A stretch of 9,287 bases of DNA, from assembly GCA_964519955.1 (NCBI GenBank), contig CAZFLM010000143.1:1-9287 (forward strand), read 5' to 3'. Shown here one piece after another: positions 1 through 6,831 of the stretch. The position numbers were made by a program, and so were the translations under genes. A model generated the notes under the pieces. It was not told the DNA's origin. It did not search any database and was given only the letters and a program-made list of their open reading frames with translations. Within the stretch, counting starts at the first letter, position 1, and each line of letters starts with the position of its first letter. Origin of the DNA: CAZFLM01 sp964519955 (GTDB taxonomy: Bacteria > Armatimonadota > Chthonomonadetes > Chthonomonadales > CAJBBX01).

Positions 1-641
1 AGCACGTCGGCGGCGTCTTCCTCGTTGGCGATCAGCAGGTCGACGCACTCCAGCACCTGGCGCATCGTCTCTTCGGCCAGGTCGCGCGGGGCGGTGCCCG
101 GGCGCCAACGCCAGAGCTTCTTGCGGAAGTTGAGGTCGCACGAGACCATGACGCCTGCCTCGTGAGCGGCTCGCACGGCGCCCAGCGCGGCGTCCGCGGC
201 ACGCTCCGAGAGCGACGGTGTGATGCCCGTGACGTGGAACCAGTCGACGCCCTTCAGCAGCTCCGGCCAGTCGTACACCGCCGGGTCCGCGAGCATCACG
301 CTGGAGCCGTCGCGGTCGTAGATCACGTTGCCGCCGCGCTGGTTTGCGCCGGTCTCCAGGAAGTACAGCCCCAGGCGGCCGGTCTTCGTGCGCACGATGT
401 GCGTCGTGTCGACGCCCAGGCCGCGCAGCGTCTTCTCGCACGCGTCGCCCAACGGGTTGGTCGGCAGCGACGTGACGAACGAGGCCCGTGCTCCCAGGAG
501 CGCGAGCGATGCCGCCACATTGGCCTCCGCGCCCGCGAAGGTCATCTCGACTGTGCCGGGCAGGCACTGCAGGAACCGGCTGAACCCCGGAGGGGCAACA
601 CGCCCCATCACTTCGCCGAACGTCATCGCATGGAACGCCAT
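1..641 (-). CDS. kdgK: PfkB-family sugar kinase, probably 2-keto-3-deoxygluconate kinase (3' end outside window)
   Basis: Cytoplasmic ATP-dependent carbohydrate kinase of the ribokinase/PfkB family; the closest match by eye is 2-dehydro-3-deoxygluconate kinase, which makes KDPG for Entner-Doudoroff or pectin/uronate breakdown. Only the first 213 residues are present. The gene starts at ATG 641 and is still open at base 1, so the C-terminal PfkB signature with the catalytic Asp is off the window. Visible features are the PfkB N-terminal glycine motif GAEAN (residues 37-41), IYDRDGS (107-113), FHVTGITPSLS (135-145) and DLNFRKKLW (169-177). The last two are typical of KDG kinases. NEEDA (206-210) fits the usual N-x-x-E region. 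The start is backed by GGAGGTG at 647-653, five bases upstream. It follows the LolA-like gene on the same strand, but a hairpin terminator between them suggests separate transcription. The sugar-kinase family is near certain; the exact substrate is an inference from motifs. Confidence 0.85.
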   Translation of the reverse strand, partial: MAFHAMTFGEVMGRVAPPGFSRFLQCLPGTVEMTFAGAEANVAASLALLGARASFVTSLPTNPLGDACEKTLRGLGVDTTHIVRTKTGRLGLYFLETGANQRGGNVIYDRDGSSVMLADPAVYDWPELLKGVDWFHVTGITPSLSERAADAALGAVRAAHEAGVMVSCDLNFRKKLWRWRPGTAPRDLAEETMRQVLECVDLLIANEEDAADV

Positions 642-707
642 GGGCGCACCTCCTGGCCGAACGATCACCCCTTACAGTTCGCGATCGATGGCCCCGGCTC
701 CTGCCAA

Positions 708-743
708 ACGAAAGCCCCGGCCACTTCGCGCCGGGGCTTTCGT
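708..743 (-). terminator. Rho-independent terminator after the LolA-like gene
   Basis: A perfect 14-bp inverted repeat (708-721 with 730-743) encloses an 8-base loop. The stem is rich in G and C in its inner part. Read on the minus strand, the second arm ends in CTTTCG and runs on into TTTGG, a broken U tract typical of intrinsic terminators. It lies about 110 bases past the stop codon of the LolA-like gene and 66 bases before the sugar kinase start, so it should separate the two transcripts. The hairpin is nearly symmetric, but there is no plus-strand gene here to terminate. Confidence 0.8.
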
Positions 744-853
744 ACAACCCATCGATCTGCAGCGGCCACCTGCATCCGGCCTGTTCGCGTCCGCAGCACG
801 CCGGGCCGAAGGCCCACCAGACGGGTACCTCGGTGCCCGACGCCTGCGCTCGC

Positions 854-1594
854 CTACAGCTTGAACAGGCTGTCCGGCAGGCCCTGGTTCACCTTGATGT
901 CGTCGTAGCCGGTCACGCCCGCCAGCTTGCCCTCCGCATTCTGCGCCTCGATGCGGGTCGGGAACCAGATGGCCGGCGCGACCTGCTTCAGGTCCTTGAA
1001 GTGGTACACGGCCTGCAGCTTGCCGGTCTGCGTGTACGCGTCATGCTTGCGCACGACCTTAGTCTTCGGGTCGATGTAAAGAATGTGCCTCGAGGTGTCC
1101 AGGTTGGTGGCCTTGTACGTAACCTCGAAGACGCCCACCGGCGCCCCATCCACCACGCCGTCGCGCAGGTACTTCGCGTTCGTGTAGGTGAGGTAGTAGT
1201 CCGATACCAGCCCCACATCGAGCAGCGACTTGCGCTTGCCGGGCGCCGCGTCGAACTTCCGGCGCTGCTTGAAGCCCATCTTGGGAATCGAAGCCCATTG
1301 CTCGGTACCCGTTATGATGAAGGTCGCCTTCGTGCCCTCCTGGCTCCCCTCGATGCGCACCATGTTGGGCTCCTTATAGCGCATCGAGACCTGGCGGAAC
1401 TTGTAGAGCATGAGGGCGTCCTTGCTGATCTTCGCCATCTCGCGCTCATTCACGCTGATCACCGACATCGTGGCCGTGAAGTCGTCGAGCTTCTGGCAGA
1501 CGTAGTCGCGGATGTCCGTCTTGTCGGCGCGTGCGGCGGTGCCAATGCAGGCCATCATTAGCACGCCGGCGAGCCCCAGGCAGCGCTTCGGCAT
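854..1594 (-). CDS. Exported LolA-like protein (outer-membrane lipoprotein-sorting / DUF1571-like)
   Basis: A secreted protein of 246 residues. The first 23 residues form a signal peptide: basic MPKR, a hydrophobic stretch LGLAGVLMMACIG, then ARA before D24, a good signal peptidase I site. The mature part is rich in beta-strand patterns and has the LolA/LolB-like look: a helical opening KLDDFTATMSVI (35-46), then EPNMVRIEG (75-83), ATFIITG (90-96), HILYIDPKTKVVRKHDAY (170-187) and a closing YDDIKVNQGLPDSLF (230-244). Such proteins sit in the periplasm and bind lipids or lipoproteins; no catalytic residues are expected. An ATG 33 bases upstream (1627) is in frame but has no ribosome site. The chosen ATG at 1594 has AAGGAG 11 bases upstream and starts directly with the signal peptide. 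A lipoprotein reading with C16 is possible, but residues MMA before it are a poor lipobox. The fold is inferred from pattern, and the substrate is unknown. Confidence 0.72.
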   Translation of the reverse strand: MPKRCLGLAGVLMMACIGTAARADKTDIRDYVCQKLDDFTATMSVISVNEREMAKISKDALMLYKFRQVSMRYKEPNMVRIEGSQEGTKATFIITGTEQWASIPKMGFKQRRKFDAAPGKRKSLLDVGLVSDYYLTYTNAKYLRDGVVDGAPVGVFEVTYKATNLDTSRHILYIDPKTKVVRKHDAYTQTGKLQAVYHFKDLKQVAPAIWFPTRIEAQNAEGKLAGVTGYDDIKVNQGLPDSLFKL

Positions 1595-1605
1595 GGTGGG
1601 TTGTG

Positions 1606-1611
1606 CTCCTT
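1606..1611 (-). promoter_or_regulatory. Shine-Dalgarno site that fixes the LolA-like start
   Basis: AAGGAG on the minus strand lies 11 bases before ATG 1594. It falls inside the longer reading frame that begins at 1627, which itself has only CCCTCCCGC before its ATG. This favours the inner start, which also places the signal peptide at the very N-terminus. The spacing is slightly long. Confidence 0.55.
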
Positions 1612-1736
1612 CTATCGCATCGGTCATGCGGGAGGGAACCGGCTCGCGCCACTTGCCTCTCCCGCCACTAAAGACGCCTCATCGCCCGGCAGGGTTGCGC
1701 CCGCCCGACTGTCTACTACGCCGCACCGAGCCACCG

Positions 1737-1764
1737 TTCGACCTTCGACGTTCGACGCTCGACC
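1737..1764. repeat. Four tandem 7-bp units TTCGACS
   Basis: Four head-to-tail heptamers cover 1737-1764: TTCGACC, TTCGACG, TTCGACG and CTCGACC. They differ only in the last base and in one first base. The block begins one base beyond the stop codon of the flavin oxidoreductase gene, so on that strand it is the start of the 3' untranslated region and reads as units of the form SGTCGAR. It contains no hairpin able to act as a terminator. The rest of this 171-base spacer (1595-1765) holds the ribosome site of the next gene and no promoter that I can recognise. Confidence 0.75.
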
Positions 1765-1765
1765 C

Positions 1766-3229
1766 TCACACCGTCCCGCGCTTCAGCTCCAGCAGCCTCT
1801 TCGCCTCGGCGCTGCCCTTGTAGTGCGGGTCCAGCGGGTAGCAGCCGGACGGCAGGCCCTTGCGCGGCGCGGTCGTGCAGTCGCTGAACGTGCGGCAGAG
1901 ACGCTTCGTCTGCAGCGGCCGGCCGGCCAGCACGTCGCGCGGCAGTTCCGGGTACGACAGCATCGAGCGCCCCAGCCCCGCGAAGTCCACCCATCCCTCG
2001 CGCACCGCGGCCTGCGCCACGTTCGGCAGGTACTCCTGCAGGTACGTGTAGCCCGTGCCGACGAGCACCAGGTCGGCGTACGCCTGCTTCAGGTACCGTG
2101 TCGCGTGCAGCAGGCGCGCCACGCCGATCAGCGGGTCCTCGGGTGGCTGGTACGCGTCGCTGGGCGGGTAGAGCGCGGGACGCTGGATGTGCGGCGTGTA
2201 GTACGGGCTCCCGGCCGTGATGTTCACCAGCCTGATGCCCAGCTCGCGCAGGATGCCCAGGAACTCGATGGGCTCCGTCAGGTCGATCTCGGTCGGCTGG
2301 TCCGGATCGAGGCCGAACCCATATCGATACGGCATGCAGTCGCAGAACGTCTCAGGGATGCCCTGGCCCAGCCGTCCGGGCCGGGACTGCGTCGGGTCCG
2401 GACGGAAGGGTACGAGGTCGAACGCGCTCAGCCGCACGCCGATCTCCAGCCCCGGCGCCGTCGAGCGGATTCGCCCCGTCAGCTCGCGCAGGAAGCGGGT
2501 GCGGTTCTCCAGCGAGCCGCCGAACTCGCCCGGCCGCGTGTGCGCGCTCAGGAACTCGTGCCCCAGGTACCCGTGGCAGTGCTTCAGGTCGACGAAGTCG
2601 AAGCCGCACTGCTTCGCCAGCACCGCTGCCCGCACATAGTCGTCGATGAGCGCCCAGACGGCGTCGTCCGACAGCACCGGGTGGTCGCTCCCGATGCCCA
2701 CGCGCCGGTCGAGCAGGGGATGGTGGTACAAGATGGTCGGCTCGGCCTGGCCGCGCGGGCGTGAGAACCGCCCGGAATGCGTGAGCTGCAGCCCGACCAC
2801 CAGGTCGTCCGCCGAGCCCATCGCTTCCACGTGCGCTGCAACCAGCTCCTCCCGCAGCGCCGCGAACTCGCCGGCCGTCGCCTCGCTCAGCAGCAACTGG
2901 TTCGGGTTCGCGCGGCCGTCGAATCGCACCGCCGCCGCCTCGCCGCCCCACACCAGCTTCGCGCCACTGAGCCCGAAGTTGCGCCACCGCCGCCGCACGC
3001 TGTCGGTCACGTGTCCGTCCAGCGTGCCGTCCCAGCCTTCCATCGGGTGGACCGCGAAGCGGTTGCTCAGCGCTCTGCCGCACACATGGGTCGGCCGGCT
3101 CAGCGGCGAGTCCGGACCAGGCGTTACGGCGTCGTCGCACGGCAGCTCGATGCCCAGCTCGTCGAGGCACTCTCGGAACTCGGCGACGCTTCGAATCGTG
3201 CCCATCTTGCGGCACTCAGTTGCGCTCAT
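1766..3229 (-). CDS. Old Yellow Enzyme-type NADH:flavin oxidoreductase
   Basis: A 487-residue FMN-dependent TIM-barrel oxidoreductase; family members reduce activated C=C bonds or other electrophiles using NAD(P)H. Barrel opening is SNRFAVHPMEGWDG (55-68). FMN/substrate motifs follow: QLTHSGR (148-154), HCHGYLGHEFLS (217-228), GGSLENRTRFLRE (237-249), VRLSAFD (265-271), NITAGSP (336-342) and the C-terminal phosphate loop FAGLGRSMLSYPELP (416-430). It is longer than simple OYEs (about 350-370) but lacks the extra FAD/NAD(P) domain of dienoyl-CoA reductases. After the barrel it carries C445, C451 and C463, spaced CX5CX11C, where relatives with that domain have four [4Fe-4S] cysteines. The start ATG overlaps the stop of the transporter gene by four bases (ATGA), with GAGG ten bases upstream, so translation is probably coupled. 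The physiological substrate cannot be read from the sequence. The family assignment is secure. Confidence 0.9.
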   Translation of the reverse strand: MSATECRKMGTIRSVAEFRECLDELGIELPCDDAVTPGPDSPLSRPTHVCGRALSNRFAVHPMEGWDGTLDGHVTDSVRRRWRNFGLSGAKLVWGGEAAAVRFDGRANPNQLLLSEATAGEFAALREELVAAHVEAMGSADDLVVGLQLTHSGRFSRPRGQAEPTILYHHPLLDRRVGIGSDHPVLSDDAVWALIDDYVRAAVLAKQCGFDFVDLKHCHGYLGHEFLSAHTRPGEFGGSLENRTRFLRELTGRIRSTAPGLEIGVRLSAFDLVPFRPDPTQSRPGRLGQGIPETFCDCMPYRYGFGLDPDQPTEIDLTEPIEFLGILRELGIRLVNITAGSPYYTPHIQRPALYPPSDAYQPPEDPLIGVARLLHATRYLKQAYADLVLVGTGYTYLQEYLPNVAQAAVREGWVDFAGLGRSMLSYPELPRDVLAGRPLQTKRLCRTFSDCTTAPRKGLPSGCYPLDPHYKGSAEAKRLLELKRGTV

Positions 3230-4467
3230 GGTGCAGGTTCCTCACTCGGTTCGGGCGGCAGGCCGGCAGCCCGCGGCACCGGGTGCAGCGAGAGCGAGAC
3301 CGCAAGCCCGATCATCATGATCGCCGCTCCAAACCAGAACGGCGCGGTCAGGCCAAGACGGACCACGACCGACCCGACGAGCGGCGCCAGGAACCAGGCA
3401 AGCTGCTGCGGCAGCAGGGCCAGGTTCAGCACCGCCGATCGGCGGTCCGACGGGGTGTAGCAGGTCATCAGGACGATCGCCAGGGTGCCCAGTCCCCCGG
3501 ACACCGCGCCCTGCGCGGACCGCGCGATGCCGAGCTGCCATACGGACTGCGCCGCGGCGTGACCGACGACCGACAACGCCAACGCCACGATGCAGAAGCG
3601 CAGCACCTTCAGGTGACCCAGCCGGTCGCCCACGCGGCCCCACCAGGGCGTCGTCACCGCCATGCACACGCCCGCTATGGTCAGCAGGTCGCCAATGGTC
3701 GGCGCCAGGTCCGCGTGCGCTCCGCGGAACAGCTTCTCCACGAGCAGCGGCAGGTAGGGCATGTTGACCGACATGCCGAACGCCACCAGGAACATCACGG
3801 CATAGAGGGCCTGGATCGCGCGGTTGCCCGTGATCGCGTCGCGAACCGCCCTCAGCCCCGCCCGCGTGCTGGTGGGTGCGTGCGGCGAGCGCGGCTCATC
3901 GTGCAGGAGCGCGATCAGGACGAGCACGACGAGCATCGTCAGTGCCGCGTCGAGGAAGAACAGGTCGCGAATGCCAAACGCCTTCACGAACCGCCCGCCG
4001 AAGTACGGCCCCACGGCCATGCCCACCGGCGACCCCGCGCTCACGATGGCCACCGCCGTGCCCAGACGCTCGCGTGGCGTGATGTCTGCCTGCACCGCCA
4101 TCATGATGCCCGTATTGCCCATGACGAAGCCGGTGAGGAACCGCGCGAACGCGAGCATGTACACATCGCGGCTCAGCCCGGCCACGGCGTAGACCATCGC
4201 CGCTGCGACGCTGGAGCGTATGATGACGAGCTTCCGCCCGTAGCGGTCGCCCCACACCCCCCAGAACGGCAGCAGTGGCAGCCCGATGATCCAGCCGAAC
4301 GCTGCCAGCAGCCCCGTCCACGTGCTGACCGCCTCCTCGGGAACGTGCAGCTCCCGCAGGAACAGCGGCGTGAACGCGTGGAGGTGCCCGAACGCGAGCG
4401 ATTCCACGAACCCGACGAGGGCAAAGAGGGCGATCGTCCGCCGCCAGTCGTTGCGGTGGGCAGTCAT
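3226..4467 (-). CDS. MFS transporter (DHA1-like, 12 predicted membrane segments)
   Basis: A 413-residue inner-membrane secondary transporter of the major facilitator superfamily. Motif A between segments 2 and 3 is clear: GVWGDRYGRK (70-79), with a second weaker copy in the C-terminal half, GRVGDRLGHLK (277-287). ARFLTGFVMGNTG (108-120) and the following ADITPRERLG (127-136) fit segment 4 and the next loop of drug/H+ antiporter-like members. A charged central loop (about 189-215) splits the two six-helix halves, and the tail is proline- and glutamate-rich. The start ATG 4467 gives the short N-terminus usual for MFS. The frame is open further upstream to 4698, but that part would run antisense through the thiol peroxidase and has no membrane character. 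No ribosome site precedes 4467; instead TATACT lies six bases before the ATG. The stop overlaps the oxidoreductase start, so the transporter may move that enzyme's substrate or product. The substrate is unknown. Confidence 0.9.
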   Translation of the reverse strand: MTAHRNDWRRTIALFALVGFVESLAFGHLHAFTPLFLRELHVPEEAVSTWTGLLAAFGWIIGLPLLPFWGVWGDRYGRKLVIIRSSVAAAMVYAVAGLSRDVYMLAFARFLTGFVMGNTGIMMAVQADITPRERLGTAVAIVSAGSPVGMAVGPYFGGRFVKAFGIRDLFFLDAALTMLVVLVLIALLHDEPRSPHAPTSTRAGLRAVRDAITGNRAIQALYAVMFLVAFGMSVNMPYLPLLVEKLFRGAHADLAPTIGDLLTIAGVCMAVTTPWWGRVGDRLGHLKVLRFCIVALALSVVGHAAAQSVWQLGIARSAQGAVSGGLGTLAIVLMTCYTPSDRRSAVLNLALLPQQLAWFLAPLVGSVVVRLGLTAPFWFGAAIMMIGLAVSLSLHPVPRAAGLPPEPSEEPAP

Positions 4468-4473
4468 GCCAGG

Positions 4474-4479
4474 AGTATA
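4474..4479 (-). promoter_or_regulatory. Possible -10 element for a leaderless MFS transcript
   Basis: On the minus strand TATACT, one base from the sigma-70 consensus, ends six bases before the ATG at 4467. A transcript starting the usual six to seven bases past the -10 would begin at or within a base of the A of the ATG, giving a leaderless mRNA. This agrees with the lack of any Shine-Dalgarno sequence here. There is no good -35 hexamer at 16-18 bases upstream, which keeps confidence low. Confidence 0.4.
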
Positions 4480-4569
4480 CCCGTGCGGCCAGACGCACCA
4501 CCGGCAGGTTCCGCGCCCCCTCCCGGCGAATAGAGAGCTGGATGCCGCACTCCTGCCCATGCATCCGCC

Positions 4570-4574
4570 GGAGG
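4570..4574 (+). promoter_or_regulatory. Ribosome binding site fixing the thiol peroxidase start
   Basis: GGAGG lies five bases before ATG 4580. The reading frame is open much further upstream, to 4286 and across the start of the divergent transporter gene, but only this ATG has a strong site and gives the normal length of the family. The 112-base spacer 4468-4579 must carry promoters for both directions. I see no convincing plus-strand -35/-10 pair in it. Confidence 0.7.
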
Positions 4575-4579
4575 ACACC

Positions 4580-5101
<522 letters not shown>

Positions 5102-5115
5102 GCGCCTCCGAAGGG

Positions 5116-6831
5116 ATGCCCGCCGAAGCGCGCTTCCGTGCGATCCTGCCCGCCGTTGCGCTCGTCTTGCTCACCGGCGTGGCCTGCTTCTGGCGACTCG
5201 GCGGCTGTGGTATCGTCGACCTGGACGAGGGCCTCTACTCGGCGGCCGCGCGGGAAATGGTGCTCACCGGAGACCTCATCGTCCCGCGGGTGAACGGCGT
5301 CCCGTTCTACGAGAAGCCGCCGCTCGCGTACTGGACCGCCGCCGCCTGCATCCGCGTGCTGGGCCGCACCGAAGCGGCCGCGCGCTTGCCCTCGGCTGCG
5401 GCGACCGCGCTGACCGCCTGGCTCCTCGTCTGGTGGGGGAAGCGAAGGATCGGGCGGCGCGTGGGCTACCTGGCCGGCGCCGTCTACCTCACCAGCCCGC
5501 TGGCGCTCGGCCCGGCCCGTCTCCTCACGATGGATGCCGCCCTCTGCTGGTGGATCGCGGTCGCCATGGTGGCCGCGTACGAGGCGCTGCACGCGGAGAA
5601 GTGCGCCTGGCGGTGGGCGGCGCTGTTCGGGGCGGCATGCGGCCTCGGCGTGCTCGCCAAGGGGCTGCCAGGTGTCGTCTTCCCCGCGGCCACGGCGGCC
5701 GGCTGGGCGTGGCTCGCCGAAGGGCGCCGCATGGGAGCCGCGCTGAAGCGCCTCCGCCCGCTGCTGGGCCTGGCGCCAATCGCAACGTTCCTCGTCGTTG
5801 CGGTGCCCTGGCACGTCCTGGCCTACCGGGCGTCCGGCGAGCTGTTCTGGGGCGAGTACATCGTCCGCCAGCACTTTGGCCGGTTCCGCGGTGGCGACAC
5901 GAGCCATCTCGCACCGTTCTGGTTCTACATCCCCGTGTTCTTCGCCGGCTTCTTCCCGTGGAGCGTGTTCGCGCCGCCGGCCTTCCTGCGCGCGGTCCGC
6001 CAGGCGTCGAACGAGGCCGAACGCCGCGCCGCCACGTTCCTGGTTCTGTGGGCGCTCCTGGTGTTCGTGGCGTTCTCGGCCAGCGGGTCCAAGCTCGTCA
6101 GCTACATCATGCCGATGCTGGCGCCCACCGCGCTGCTGATCGGCTGGTGGTGGGCGTGCGCCCTCGATGCCCCGGGCGGCGTGCGCCGCGCCGTGATCGC
6201 CGGCACCTCGGTTTCGCTCGTCCTGGCCGGCATCCTGTTCTCGGTCCTCGCCCTGCACGCCCCGATCATCGCGGCAGTGGAGCGTAGTACCCACAAGCCC
6301 ATCCCGCTCGACGCCAACACGCTGGCCCTGATCCTGCTCGGCGAGGGGCTCTTCCTTGTTGCGGCGCTCACGTGCTGCATCGCGCTCGTGCCGGCGTGCA
6401 TGGGGCACGTCCGCGCGGTGTTGGTCGTCCTCGCCGGCGGCATGGCGGCCTTCGTCTCAGTCGCCGTTGCGGGCGGCATATCAGCGCTCGACCGCACCTT
6501 CACCGCGCCGCTGCACAGCATGGTCGCGCTGGCCGCAGACCAGACGGCTCCCGACGGTGCGCTGTTGCTGAACGTGGGCTCGCCGAGGAGGCCGAGCGTC
6601 CTGTACTATCTGCCCGACGACTTCCTCACGGATGCTGCCCGCGCCCGAGGCCGTCTTGTCGAGGACGGCAGCGAGGCGGCGGCATCGTCGTTCCTCGCGG
6701 CGCAGCCCGGTGCTCTGGCGGTCATGCCTCTCGAACGGGCTGAGAAGGCCGTTGGTTCGGGAGCAGGCGAGATGGTGGCGCGGACCAGCAAGTGGGCCGT
6801 GGTTCGGGCCGCCGGGCGAGCGTCGCCGTGA
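5116..6831 (+). CDS. ArnT/PMT-like (GT39/GT83) membrane glycosyltransferase
   Basis: A 571-residue integral membrane glycosyltransferase that should transfer a sugar from a polyprenyl-phosphate donor to a lipid, glycan or protein on the outer face of the inner membrane. The first periplasmic loop after the N-terminal helix (9-27) has the acidic catalytic motif DLDEGLYSAAAREM (35-48), followed by FYEKPPLAYW (64-73), LLTMDAAL (136-143) and AKGLPGVVFP (181-190). GEYIVRQHFGRF (246-257), FFPWS (279-283) and SGSKLVSYIMPMLAP (323-337) match conserved ArnT-type loops. Further helices run to about 455. The last 110 residues form a soluble domain with NVGSPRRPSVLYYL (486-499), as in ArnT relatives. The ATG is only 14 bases past tpx; GAAGGG directly abuts it, so the ribosome site is poor and coupling to tpx is likely. 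The stop overlaps the next gene by four bases. Donor and acceptor cannot be told, so the name arnT itself is not justified. Confidence 0.85.
   Translation: MPAEARFRAILPAVALVLLTGVACFWRLGGCGIVDLDEGLYSAAAREMVLTGDLIVPRVNGVPFYEKPPLAYWTAAACIRVLGRTEAAARLPSAAATALTAWLLVWWGKRRIGRRVGYLAGAVYLTSPLALGPARLLTMDAALCWWIAVAMVAAYEALHAEKCAWRWAALFGAACGLGVLAKGLPGVVFPAATAAGWAWLAEGRRMGAALKRLRPLLGLAPIATFLVVAVPWHVLAYRASGELFWGEYIVRQHFGRFRGGDTSHLAPFWFYIPVFFAGFFPWSVFAPPAFLRAVRQASNEAERRAATFLVLWALLVFVAFSASGSKLVSYIMPMLAPTALLIGWWWACALDAPGGVRRAVIAGTSVSLVLAGILFSVLALHAPIIAAVERSTHKPIPLDANTLALILLGEGLFLVAALTCCIALVPACMGHVRAVLVVLAGGMAAFVSVAVAGGISALDRTFTAPLHSMVALAADQTAPDGALLLNVGSPRRPSVLYYLPDDFLTDAARARGRLVEDGSEAAASSFLAAQPGALAVMPLERAEKAVGSGAGEMVARTSKWAVVRAAGRASP

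Noticed and set aside
803..838. Two small hairpins, GGGCC-gaa-GGCCC and GGGTACC-tc-GGTGCCC, past the LolA-like stop codon
   Set aside because: Short stems without U tracts. The stronger terminator at 708-743 explains the 3' end better.
1628..1665. GCGGGAG/CTCCCGC inverted repeat between the LolA-like gene and the oxidoreductase
   Set aside because: Only 7 bp with a 24-base loop and no U tract on either strand. In sequence this GC-rich such pairs arise by chance.
1601..2764. Open frame of 387 codons on the plus strand over the oxidoreductase gene
   Set aside because: Shadow of the OYE gene, with Arg/Ala/Val/Gln-rich content and no motif or ribosome site.
3220..4533. Open frame of 437 codons on the plus strand across the MFS gene
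   Set aside because: Rich in Arg, His, Gln and Pro, with no membrane segments or motifs. The minus strand encodes a convincing 12-segment transporter.
4286..4579. Upstream in-frame extension of the thiol peroxidase
   Set aside because: It would run antisense through the start of the MFS gene. It has no match to Tpx, whereas GGAGG before ATG 4580 gives the normal family length.
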